A stretch of DNA of 52,658 nt from Pseudofrankia coriaricola (GTDB lineage: Bacteria; Actinomycetota; Actinomycetes; Frankiales; Frankiaceae). The translations under genes and the position numbers were made by a program. Positions 21,765 through 30,424 of this stretch are shown piece by piece; positions within the stretch are counted from its first letter, which is position 1, and every line of letters starts with the position of its first letter. The notes beneath the pieces were generated by a model. It was not told the DNA's origin, did not search any database, and worked only from the letters and a program-made list of their open reading frames with translations. The stretch lies in NCBI RefSeq assembly GCF_001854805.1, contig NZ_MBLO01000272.1:1-52658 (forward strand), written 5' to 3'.

Positions 21765-24761
21765 CTACGGGCAGGGGGCCTCGTAGGTGCGGCCAGGGGC
21801 GGCGCGCAGCCATTCGGCCTGGGTGAGGCGAGTGCCGACGCGGGCGCAGACCTGCTCCGCGGCGACCGCCGGGTCGAGCTCCCACACCCGCGCCGAGCCG
21901 GCGCCGGCGGCGGCCAGCACCCAGCCGCGGCCGGACGAGCTGAGGGCCAGCGCGCCCGGCGTCCCGTCCACGCGCAGGGTCCCGCCGACCTTCGGGCGCG
22001 TCGGCGACGTCATGTCCCAGACCGAGATCTCACCGTCGGCACCGCCGGTCAGAAGCGTCCGCCCGTCCAGGCTGAAGACCAGTCCGGCGACGCCGGCGGG
22101 GCGGGCGCCGAACGTGGCTACCGGCCGTGGCCGCCGGCCGCCCGAAAGCTGGTAGAGCTGGACCTTGCCGCCGTCCGACGCCGTGGACGCGGCGACGCCG
22201 GCGGAGCGCCGGTCGAGCGGGGTGGTGGCGACGGCGAGCAGGGAGTCATCCGGGCTGAACCGGACCTGACTCGCCTTGGCCCAGACGTAGAACTCGGCGT
22301 ACGGGCGAGGCTGGGCCCGCTCCGGGAGATCCCAGATCCGCAGGAAGCCGACGGCCCCGACCGCGAGGGTCCGGCCGTCCGGCGCGAGCGCGACCGACAG
22401 CGCCGGGCCCGCGACCCTGACGGCGGCGAGCTGGCGGGGGTGGGCGTGGTCGGCGACGTCCCAGAGCCGCACGGCGCCATCCGCCTCGGCGGTGGCCAGC
22501 GTGCGGCCGTCGGCGGAGAAGGCGATGTCGTTGACCGTCGCCGCGGCGCCGCGCAGCGCCGCGAGCTGGACGGGGCGGGCCGGGTCGGTGAGGTCCCACA
22601 GCCTGACCAGCCGGTCGGCCCCGCCGGTGGCCATCACCCGCCGGTTGCCGGCGTCCGCCGGCGCGGCGGTGACCGCCATGACCGCGCCCGTCTTCGCGAG
22701 GAGCGTGGCACCGCGGTGAACCGTGCTCGGGTCGCGCAGGTCCCAGACGCCAACGCCGGTGTCACCCGCCTGCAGGAGGGTGGCGCCGTCCGCGCTGAGC
22801 GCGACGTCATGGACAGCGCCGCCCGCCTGCCCGGTCTCGCGCACCGCGGCGTCGACCAGCACCTTCGCGGCCTGCGGCGTCTCGGAGATCCGGTATGCGG
22901 CCACGGCGAGCTGGCCGGCGAAATCCGGGCGCGCGGGGAGGAGCTGACCCGCCTCGGCCGCCAGCCGCCGCGACGTCGCGGCGTCCCGGGCCGCGTGCGC
23001 CCGGTCAAGGATGGCGATCACGCCGACGACCACCACGGCGACCATGATGGCGCCGGTTAGCACGCTTGCCGGCGTCACCAGCGCCCGCGGCCGGCGGGCG
23101 GCCGCCCGGAGCCAGCGGCTACCGCCCCCGCCCCGCGCTGGCTCGGTGTCCGGCGCCGGCGGCGAGGCCGACTCGTCGTCGGCGCCCTGGGCGGCGGAGG
23201 GCAACGGGACGATGGCGGACTCGCCGGGAGCGTCATCCGATCGCGTCGGCTCGGCGGACGGCTCGCTGTCCCCCGTCAGCTTCGTCCCGCCCTTTGGGGC
23301 GGACGCCGCTGGCGCGGATGCACCGGCGTCCTCGTCGGGCGCCGGTGGGCCGTCCTCGTCAGGCACCTCGTCGTCGGGCACCTCGTCGTCGGGCACCTCG
23401 TCGTCGGGCACCTCGTCGTCGGGCACCTCGTCGTCGGGCACCACCACCGGGGCGTCCGGAACCGTTGCGGCGCCTTCCGGAAGGTCGACCGCGCTCAATG
23501 CCTCGGCCGTCGCCAAAATCGCCGTGACGTCGCTCTCAGCCGTCGCGACGGGCTCGGCTGTCTCCTCGGGCGAGGCTGTCTCCTCGGGCGAGGCTGCCGT
23601 AGCCGTCGCGGACCCGGGCGGCGCGGACGTGGCTGGTGCTGACGTGGCATCGTCCGCCGCCGGCTCGTCCACCGCGGTCGGCTCGTCCACCGCCACCGGC
23701 TCGTCCGCTGGACGGGTGTCGTCGTTCTCCAGCCGCGGCGCGACGTCCTCGAAGAGGTCCTCGAGCCCGGCTGCCGCCGCGAACTGGCCGGCCGTGGCAC
23801 GGGCGAGGGGGGCCGGGGGCGCGGGGACAGGCGCGGTGGCCGGTGTGGGCAGGTTGGCCAGCTCGAGCAGGCGGTCGGCGAGGTCGCGCGCGCTGATCCG
23901 GCGGTCCGGGTTCTTGCGCATCACGTCGGCCAGCAGCGCCGCGAGCGGCGCCGGCACGCCCGCGAGGTCGGGCTCGGTGTAGACGACCCGTTGCAACAGC
24001 GCGCGCGGCGCGCCCTCGCCGAACGGCGGCCGGCCGGTGGCCGCGTAGATGATCAGCGCACCACAGGCGAACACGTCGGCGGCGGCTGTCAGCGAATGGC
24101 CCAGGGCCAGCTCCGGTGCCATGAACGCGGGCGCGCCGAAGGTCGCCATCGCCGGGCCGCGGCGCGTCCCCTTGCCGAGGCGGCCGGCGGCCCGGGCGAC
24201 GCCGAAGTCGATGAACCGGGGCCCGCCGGCGGCGAGCACGACCCGCGCCGGCTTGAGGTCGCCTAGCACCAGGTCCTGGTGATGCAGCTCGGCGAGCCCG
24301 GTGGCCATCGCCGCTCCCAGCCGCCCGACCGCGGCCGCGGACAACGGGCCGCCGGAGGCGACCATCGCGCCGAGGGTCGGAGCGTCGAGGAACTCCGTCA
24401 CGACGTACGGCGTCGGCCCGTCCACGTCGACGCCCAGGACCTCGGCCAGGCAGGCCGGCGCGGTGTCTCGCGCACGCAGCGCCTCGACGCGCAGCTGCCC
24501 CAGGAACGCCCGGTCACAGGCCAGGTCGGGAGCGATGATCTTCACGGCCGAGCGGCTTCCGTCGCCCGCGCGGCACAGGTGCACCACCCCGGTGCCGCTG
24601 GTCACGAGGACCCGCTCCACGAAGTACGGACCAATCCGCGTCGGGTGTTCCGCGCGGCCGCCGCGGCTCCGGCGCGCGGGTGTCGGGCGCTCACCGGCCA
24701 CGCACAGACCTCCAGGAAACGCCGACCAGCCAGGGGACGACGCGGTCTCGCCGAACGACAT
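21765..24761 (-). CDS. Membrane Ser/Thr protein kinase-like protein with WD40 domain
   Basis: The protein has 998 residues. The kinase-like domain (about 43-300) has a loose glycine loop (T-S-G-T-G-V-V), Lys74 in S-A-V-K-I-I, Glu93, catalytic-loop Asp168 in L-G-D-L-K-P, D185-F-G and A-P-E-L. HRD is replaced by L-G-D, and the Asn five residues after the Asp is Arg (R173), so Mg binding may be impaired and the domain could be weakly active or a pseudokinase. A disordered acidic linker follows (five D-D-E-V-P repeats, about 443-467), then one membrane helix (about 563-585) and a C-terminal WD40 propeller (about 645-990) with repeated W-D-L/W-D-V ends and G-R-T-L turns. The kinase faces the cytosol and the propeller probably lies outside. 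The start has no strong ribosome site and may lie further inside. Confidence 0.85.
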   Translation of the reverse strand: MSFGETASSPGWSAFPGGLCVAGERPTPARRSRGGRAEHPTRIGPYFVERVLVTSGTGVVHLCRAGDGSRSAVKIIAPDLACDRAFLGQLRVEALRARDTAPACLAEVLGVDVDGPTPYVVTEFLDAPTLGAMVASGGPLSAAAVGRLGAAMATGLAELHHQDLVLGDLKPARVVLAAGGPRFIDFGVARAAGRLGKGTRRGPAMATFGAPAFMAPELALGHSLTAAADVFACGALIIYAATGRPPFGEGAPRALLQRVVYTEPDLAGVPAPLAALLADVMRKNPDRRISARDLADRLLELANLPTPATAPVPAPPAPLARATAGQFAAAAGLEDLFEDVAPRLENDDTRPADEPVAVDEPTAVDEPAADDATSAPATSAPPGSATATAASPEETASPEETAEPVATAESDVTAILATAEALSAVDLPEGAATVPDAPVVVPDDEVPDDEVPDDEVPDDEVPDDEVPDEDGPPAPDEDAGASAPAASAPKGGTKLTGDSEPSAEPTRSDDAPGESAIVPLPSAAQGADDESASPPAPDTEPARGGGGSRWLRAAARRPRALVTPASVLTGAIMVAVVVVGVIAILDRAHAARDAATSRRLAAEAGQLLPARPDFAGQLAVAAYRISETPQAAKVLVDAAVRETGQAGGAVHDVALSADGATLLQAGDTGVGVWDLRDPSTVHRGATLLAKTGAVMAVTAAPADAGNRRVMATGGADRLVRLWDLTDPARPVQLAALRGAAATVNDIAFSADGRTLATAEADGAVRLWDVADHAHPRQLAAVRVAGPALSVALAPDGRTLAVGAVGFLRIWDLPERAQPRPYAEFYVWAKASQVRFSPDDSLLAVATTPLDRRSAGVAASTASDGGKVQLYQLSGGRRPRPVATFGARPAGVAGLVFSLDGRTLLTGGADGEISVWDMTSPTRPKVGGTLRVDGTPGALALSSSGRGWVLAAAGAGSARVWELDPAVAAEQVCARVGTRLTQAEWLRAAPGRTYEAPCP
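23361..23441. repeat. 15-bp tandem repeat in the kinase linker
   Basis: About five copies of CTCGTCGTCGGGCAC, encoding D-D-E-V-P on the minus strand. In-frame period; likely length-polymorphic. It forms part of the acidic linker between the kinase and membrane segments. Confidence 0.9.
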
Positions 24762-25053
24762 CCAGCCGCCTGGTTACCCCAGCGGATACCGCTGGCCCGC
24801 CGGCAACCGCGACGACCCGGCCGTCCTTGAAAGCCGGACTCGGAGGTGTCATCGAGTTTGCCGTTCGGTACGTCTGTCCAGGTCGGATGCTATCCGCGTG
24901 CCCGGGCGGCCCGATGACGAGCCGGAATGCCCGGACAGCGCAGATGCGGACGCGCGGGCGTTTCGCCCGCGTTCCCCGACCGCCGCACGCCGCCACCCCG
25001 ACCATCGACAACAAAGGGCCGGCCACCGACGACCGCCGATCACCCAGGCGACA

Positions 25054-25695
25054 TCAGCCGGCGGGCGTTGACCGGGCGAACGGCCGCAGTCGTGCCACCA
25101 ACCCGCGCACCTCCGCGCCCGCCGCCGCGATGATCTCTTCGGGAGAGGCGTCGCGCGCACCCTCCAGCAGCACATCGAGCGCGGTCAACCGCTCCGCGAC
25201 CTCGGTCATCAGGTCGAAGTCGCGGACCCGCTGGTGGGCCAGCTCGCTGAGCCGCTCGTTCTTCTCGAACAACTCGACAAAGACACTGACCTTGGCCCGC
25301 AGCAGCCACGGGTCGAACGGCTTGGCGATGTAGTCGACGGCGCCGACGGCGTATCCCCGGAAGGCGTGATGCGGCTCACGGTCGATGGCGGTGAGAAAGA
25401 TGATCGGCGTGTCCCTGGTCCGCCCACGCTGCTTGATCCGGTGGGCGGTCTCGAACCCGTCCATACCGGGCATCTGCACGTCCAGCAGGATCACCGCGAA
25501 GTCATCGACGAGCAGCCGTTTGAGCGCCTCCTCGCCGGAGGAGGCGGTTACGAGCTCCTGGTCCAGAGAGGCCAGGATCGCCTCCAGCGCCATGAGGTTG
25601 TCGGGCCGGTCGTCGACCAACAGGATCTTGCTCCGTGGCCGTTCCGCACTCGGCCCGTCTCCTGGGTCGACAGGACCGCCGGTCCGCTCGGTCAC
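25054..25695 (-). CDS. Response regulator with helical C-terminus, OsaB-like
   Basis: The protein has 213 residues from GTG 25695, behind AGGAGGAAGG. The receiver domain (about 22-140) has the acidic pocket D28-D29, the phosphorylatable Asp72 in V-I-L-L-D-V-Q-M-P-G-M-D-G, the Thr in F-L-T-A-I-D and Lys in A-K-P-F-D. No DNA-binding domain follows; instead there is a helical, coiled-coil-like tail (F-E-K-N-E-R-L-S-E-L and L-T-A-L-D-V-L-L-E-G-A). Size and layout match OsaB of Streptomyces coelicolor, the output regulator of an osmoadaptation system whose kinase OsaA and phosphatase OsaC lie next to it, as they do here. Transcribed after the hybrid kinase with a 361-bp gap, so it may have its own promoter. 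No gene is seen in 24762-25053. Confidence 0.82.
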   Translation of the reverse strand: MTERTGGPVDPGDGPSAERPRSKILLVDDRPDNLMALEAILASLDQELVTASSGEEALKRLLVDDFAVILLDVQMPGMDGFETAHRIKQRGRTRDTPIIFLTAIDREPHHAFRGYAVGAVDYIAKPFDPWLLRAKVSVFVELFEKNERLSELAHQRVRDFDLMTEVAERLTALDVLLEGARDASPEEIIAAAGAEVRGLVARLRPFARSTPAG

Positions 25696-26056
25696 CCGCC
25701 TTCCTCCTCCTGTCGTGATGCGCCTCGGTCGCGCCGGTTCCGCGGGTCATGGGGCCCCAGACTCGTCCTCCATGCGCGCGCCGGCATACCAACCATCGCT
25801 GATAGCCCCCGAGCGGTCACCACCGCCCCCCGAAGAATCGCCTGTGAGCCGCGCCTACCGGCTTCCCAGGCAGGCGCCGGTCCCCGCCCAGCGAGGCACG
25901 CCGCCGCCCGGTGACGGCGCATCGGCGCGGCGCCAACTCAGCCACCTCCTCGACCCGGAATCAGCTCAGCCACCGCCATATACCTCGGTCCGGAACCACG
26001 TAGGGACGGCGCTGGCGCCCGACAGTTCTCATCTGTGACGGGCGCCCCGGCGCCCG
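25696..26056. other. Spacer between hybrid kinase and response regulator
   Basis: 361 bp with no supported gene. Its left end holds the ribosome site of the response regulator and its right end the terminator hairpin of the kinase. A promoter for the regulator is expected here, but I cannot point to clear hexamers. Confidence 0.4.
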
Positions 26057-26067
26057 CTAAAGATGAG
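26028..26067 (-). terminator. Nested hairpin at the kinase gene end
   Basis: GGGCGCC/GGCGCCC (26040-26055) forms a tight stem directly abutting the TAG stop. CTCATCT (26028-26034) and AGATGAG (26061-26067) can pair outside it, the latter inside the last codons. A likely terminator or 3' stabiliser. Confidence 0.5.
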
Positions 26068-29000
26068 AGCGCATGACGGAGAGGAGGCGGTCGAGGTCGA
26101 CCGGCTTCGTGATGTAGTCGCTCGCGCCGGCCGAGATGCTCTTCTCACGGTCGCCTGGCATCGCCTTCGCGGTCAGCACCAGGATAGGCAGATCGACGAA
26201 CGCCGGCATCGCCCGGATCACCGTGGTCGCCTCGTTGCCGTCCATGCCGGGCAGCATCACGTCCATCAGCACCAGCCTGACGGCCTCGTCGCTCTCCTGC
26301 TGCAACAGCTTGATTGCGTCACGCCCGTTGTCCGCGTACCGCACCCGCATGCCGAACATCTCCAGCGCGCTCGTCAGCGCGAAGACGTTACGAACGTCAT
26401 CGTCGACGACCAGCACCGTGGTGCCCTGCAGCGGGTCGGCCTCGTCCGGGTCGACCTCGCGGCGCGGCCGCGAGGTCTCGGTGAGGAACGGCGTCCCGCC
26501 CGGCTCCGGTGTACCCAGCTCCCCACGCCCGGTGGCGACGCCCGTGCCGGCGCCGCCCACCGGCTCGCCGGCCGGGAGCGTCCGCATGGCCGGGAGGTCG
26601 GTCGCGTCCGGCTCGCCGCTCGGCAGCGCCGGCTGGGAGGGCGCGAGACGCGTCACCGAGGTGTCGGGGGCCCAGGCGTCGCCAGGGCCGACGGCCGGGT
26701 AGCCGGTGCCGGGCTGGCCGGGCGGGGTGAACGCGCCGTGGCCGTCGAGCCCGGGCTGGCCCCCGCTCGACGCGCCCTCGTCCCCGATGATGATCAGGAC
26801 ATCGTCCGGCTCGCCGGGCGTGAGCCCGTAGGGCACGTGATCCGTGGGCATCACCGACGGGACGTAGAGAGTGAAGGTGCTGCCCTGCCCGAACGCGCTG
26901 GACACCGCGATCGAGCCGCCGAGCAGCCGCGCGATCTCCTTGCTGATCGACAAGCCGAGCCCCGTGCCGCCGTAGCGCCGCGACGTCGTCCCGTCCGCCT
27001 GCTGGAACGCCTCGAAGATCATGCGGAGCTTGTCGGCGGCGATCCCGATGCCGGTGTCGGACACAGCGAACGACAGCACGGTCGGTGCCGAGCGCAGGCT
27101 CGGCACGATGAACGGCCCGTCGGACGAGGCCACCGTGACCTCCAGGCGGACCGTGCCGGCATCGGTGAACTTGACCGCGTTCGACAGCAGGTTGCGCAGC
27201 ACCTGCTGGATGCGCTGCTCGTCGGTGACGAACTCCGCCGGCACGTCCGAGGCGACCGTCACCGCGAAGGTGAGCCCCTTCTGCGCGGCCAGCGGCCTGA
27301 CCGCCTGCCCGATGCCGTCGCACAGCGCGTCCGTGCGCACCGTCGCCGCCTCGACGTCCATCTTCCCGGCCTCGACCTTCGACAGGTCGAGGATGTCGTT
27401 GATCAGCATGAGCAGCTCGGAGCCGGACGAGTGAATCGTCTTGGCGAACTCGATCTGCTGGAACGTGAGGTTGTCGTCCTGGTTGTCGGCCAGCAGCTTC
27501 GCCAGGATGAGCAGGCTGTTCAGCGGGGTGCGCAGCTCGTGGCTCATGTTGGCGAGGAACTCGGTCTTGTACTGCGACGACAGCGCGAGCTGCTCGGCCT
27601 TCTCCTCCAGGCCGATCCTGGCGAGCTCGATCTCGCGGTTCTTCACCTCGAGAAGCTGCGCCTTCTCCTCCAGCTCGGCGTTCGTGCGCTGCAGCTCGAC
27701 CGACTGGGAACGCAGCTCCTGGGTGAGCCGCTGGGATTGTGCCAGCAGCTCCTCGGTCCTGGCGTTCGCCATGATCGTGTTGAGCACCACGCCGATCGTG
27801 TCGACGAGCTGCTCGACCAGGTTCAGGTGCAGGTCCGAGAACGGCGTGAAGCTCGCCAGCTCGATCACGCCGAGCACCTGGTTCTCGAACAGCACCGGCA
27901 CCACGACCAGGTCGCACGGCGGCGCGCTGCCCAGGCCGCTGCGGATGGTGAGGTAGCCGGCCGGCACCTTCTCCACCCTGATCCGGTTCTTCTCGACGGC
28001 GGCCTGGCCGATCAGGCCCTCGCCGAACAGGAACGTGCCGTCCGAGCGGCGCCGCGGCACCGAGCCGTAGCCGGCGACGTAGCGCAGCTTGTCGCCCTCG
28101 ATGAAGTCGAGCAGGTAGACGGTGCCCTGCTGGGCGTTCACCGCCGGGGTCATCTCGGAAATGATCATCTGGCAGACGGCGTACAGGTCGCGCTGGCCCT
28201 GCATCTTGCTGCCGATCCGAGCCAGGTTCGACTTCAGCCAGTCCTGCTGCGCGTTCACCTCGGTGGTCTCGCGCAGCCGGGTGATCATCTGGTTGATGTT
28301 GTCCTTGAGCTCGGCGACCTCACCCTCGGCCTCGACCGAGATCGTCCTGGTCAGGTCGCCGCGGGTCACGGCCGTCGACACGTCACCGATCGCGCGCAGC
28401 TGGATGGTGAGCGTCGAGGCGAGCTGGTTGACGCTGTCGGTCAGGTCGCGCCACACGCCGGCGACCCCGGCGACCGTCGCCTGGCCACCGAGCTCGCCCT
28501 CGACGCCGACCTCGCGGGCCACCCTGGTGACCTCGGCCGCGAACGAGGACAGCTGGTCAACCATGATGTTGACGGTGTCCTTGAGCTCGGCGATCTCGCC
28601 CTGCGCGTTGACGGTGATCTTCTGGGACAGGTCGCCCTTGGCGACCGCCGTCGTGACCAGGGCGATGCCGCGGACCTGGGTGGTCAGGTTGGCGGCCATG
28701 ACGTTGACCGAGTCGGTCAGGTCCCGCCACACGCCGGAGACCCCGCGCACGTGCGCCTGCTCGCCCAGGTTGCCTTCGGTGCCCACCTCCTTGGCGACCC
28801 GGGTGACCTCGTCGGCGAAGGCCGAGAGCTGGTCGACCATCGTGTTCAGGGTTTCCTTGAGGTCGAGGATCTCACCCTGAGCGGTAACGGTGATCTTCTG
28901 TGAGAGGTCGCCGTTGGCGACGGCCTTCGCCACCAGGGCGATGTTGCGGACCTGGGCGGTCAGGTTGCCCGCCATCGAGTTCACCGACTCGGTCAGGTCC

Positions 29001-30310
29001 CGCCAGACCCCGGAGACCCCGCGCACGTGCGCCTGGCCGGCCAGGTTGCCCTCGGTGCCCACCTCCCAGGCGACCCTGGTCACCTCGTCGGCGAACGACG
29101 AGAGCTGGTCGACCATCGTGTTCAGCGTGTGCGCGAGCGCGGCCACCTCGCCGCGGGCGTCGACCTGGATCTGGCGGGTCAGGTCGCCGCGCTGGACCGC
29201 CGCCGCCATCTCGGCGATGCCGCGGACCTGGGTGGTCAGGTTGGCGGCCATGACGTTGACCGAGTCGGTCAGGTCTCGCCAGACGCCGGAGACGCCCTTG
29301 ACCGTCGCCTGGCCGCCGAGCTTGCCCTCGGTGCCCACCTCCTTGGCGACCCGGGTGACCTCGTCGGCGAAGGCCGAGAGCTGGTCGACCATCGTGTTGA
29401 CGGTGTGCTTGAGCTCGGCGATCTCGCCCTGAGCGTCGACGGTGATCTTCTGCGACAGGTCGCCGTTCGCCACCGCGGTGGTGACGTGGGCGATGCCGCG
29501 GACCTGGGCGGTCAGGTTGCCCGCCATCGAGTTCACCGACTCGGTCAGGTCCCGCCACACGCCGGAGACGCCCTTGACCTGCGCCTGGCCGGCCAGCTTG
29601 CCCTCGGTGCCCACCTCGCGGGCCACCCTCGTCACCTCATCGGCGAACGAGGACAGCTGGTCGACCATAGTGTTCACAGTCGTGCCGATGTGCAGGAACT
29701 CACCCCGCACCGGCTGGCCCGCGATCTCCAGCGGCATGTGCTGGGAGAGATCGCCCTCGGCCACCGCCGCGATGACCCGACCGACCTCGTGCGTCGGGCG
29801 GGCGAGGTCGTCGATCAGCGAGTTCACCGACCGGGTGAGGCTGCGCCAGCCGTCCCGGCCGCCGAGGTCGTCCATCCGCTGCGTCAGCCGGCCCTCGCGG
29901 CGGATGACATTGCTCACCCGCTCCAGCTCGCGGGCATGCCGCTCCTGGGTGGCGGCCAGCTCGTCGAACCGGCGGGCGACCTCGCCGGACAGCCCGTCCC
30001 GGAGGCCGAGGCGGACGCTGAAGTCGCCGTCACAGAGTCCGGACAGGCCGGCAAGCAGATCTGCCAGCAGGTCGTCCACGGCGGCCGAGGCGAGGTCGTG
30101 GCCCCCTCCTGGCCCATCCGGCGGCGCGCCGTCCAGAACGGCGGTCGCTGTCCCATGACCGCCGCCGTTCTGGCTCGACGATCCAGCACCCTCCGTGGTC
30201 CCCCCGTGGTCGGCCAATGCTGAGCGGGCCTTCGTGCTCGCCGACGAACCGGACAGGGCACCATCATCTTGGCGCGCGTCCGGCGCTTCGTGGTCACGAT
30301 CGAGGCTCAT
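26057..30310 (-). CDS. Hybrid histidine kinase with tandem HAMP repeats, OsaA-like
   Basis: The protein has 1417 residues with no signal or membrane segment, so it is cytosolic. A disordered start (1-75) is followed by a poly-HAMP region (about 150-685) in which five units of exactly 92 residues each contain E-V-G-T-E-G and [10 protein letters not shown]. Then come a GAF domain (about 705-850), a coiled coil (850-910), HisKA with His924 in M-S-H-E-L-R-T-P-L, HATPase ([22 protein letters not shown]), a Gly/Pro linker, and a C-terminal receiver with Asp1350 in [11 protein letters not shown]. Poly-HAMP kinases sense osmotic state in fungi (group III kinases), and the S. coelicolor counterpart OsaA acts in osmoadaptation. 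It is divergent from the SpoIIE gene; GAGGAGACAG precedes the ATG. Confidence 0.9.
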   Translation of the reverse strand: MSLDRDHEAPDARQDDGALSGSSASTKARSALADHGGTTEGAGSSSQNGGGHGTATAVLDGAPPDGPGGGHDLASAAVDDLLADLLAGLSGLCDGDFSVRLGLRDGLSGEVARRFDELAATQERHARELERVSNVIRREGRLTQRMDDLGGRDGWRSLTRSVNSLIDDLARPTHEVGRVIAAVAEGDLSQHMPLEIAGQPVRGEFLHIGTTVNTMVDQLSSFADEVTRVAREVGTEGKLAGQAQVKGVSGVWRDLTESVNSMAGNLTAQVRGIAHVTTAVANGDLSQKITVDAQGEIAELKHTVNTMVDQLSAFADEVTRVAKEVGTEGKLGGQATVKGVSGVWRDLTDSVNVMAANLTTQVRGIAEMAAAVQRGDLTRQIQVDARGEVAALAHTLNTMVDQLSSFADEVTRVAWEVGTEGNLAGQAHVRGVSGVWRDLTESVNSMAGNLTAQVRNIALVAKAVANGDLSQKITVTAQGEILDLKETLNTMVDQLSAFADEVTRVAKEVGTEGNLGEQAHVRGVSGVWRDLTDSVNVMAANLTTQVRGIALVTTAVAKGDLSQKITVNAQGEIAELKDTVNIMVDQLSSFAAEVTRVAREVGVEGELGGQATVAGVAGVWRDLTDSVNQLASTLTIQLRAIGDVSTAVTRGDLTRTISVEAEGEVAELKDNINQMITRLRETTEVNAQQDWLKSNLARIGSKMQGQRDLYAVCQMIISEMTPAVNAQQGTVYLLDFIEGDKLRYVAGYGSVPRRRSDGTFLFGEGLIGQAAVEKNRIRVEKVPAGYLTIRSGLGSAPPCDLVVVPVLFENQVLGVIELASFTPFSDLHLNLVEQLVDTIGVVLNTIMANARTEELLAQSQRLTQELRSQSVELQRTNAELEEKAQLLEVKNREIELARIGLEEKAEQLALSSQYKTEFLANMSHELRTPLNSLLILAKLLADNQDDNLTFQQIEFAKTIHSSGSELLMLINDILDLSKVEAGKMDVEAATVRTDALCDGIGQAVRPLAAQKGLTFAVTVASDVPAEFVTDEQRIQQVLRNLLSNAVKFTDAGTVRLEVTVASSDGPFIVPSLRSAPTVLSFAVSDTGIGIAADKLRMIFEAFQQADGTTSRRYGGTGLGLSISKEIARLLGGSIAVSSAFGQGSTFTLYVPSVMPTDHVPYGLTPGEPDDVLIIIGDEGASSGGQPGLDGHGAFTPPGQPGTGYPAVGPGDAWAPDTSVTRLAPSQPALPSGEPDATDLPAMRTLPAGEPVGGAGTGVATGRGELGTPEPGGTPFLTETSRPRREVDPDEADPLQGTTVLVVDDDVRNVFALTSALEMFGMRVRYADNGRDAIKLLQQESDEAVRLVLMDVMLPGMDGNEATTVIRAMPAFVDLPILVLTAKAMPGDREKSISAGASDYITKPVDLDRLLSVMRSHL
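28238..29617. repeat. Five 276-bp imperfect tandem repeats (HAMP units)
   Basis: The DNA encoding the five 92-residue HAMP units keeps a strict 276-bp period and high identity, especially in the segment encoding [10 protein letters not shown]. The similarity is high enough for unequal recombination to add or remove units. Confidence 0.88.
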
Positions 30311-30424
30311 CTGTCTCCTCGGGGTCTACGGCAGCACACCGGTGGTAGCTATTCGTCCCTCGGCAGGTCACACCCGGCGTCAGTATCCGCCTAGCCGGGG
30401 ACATCACAGGAGAGACTGACCGAC

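Noticed and set aside
26063-28903. 946-codon open frame on the plus strand
   Set aside because: Antisense of the hybrid kinase; periodic sequence mirrors the HAMP repeats and shows no family signature.
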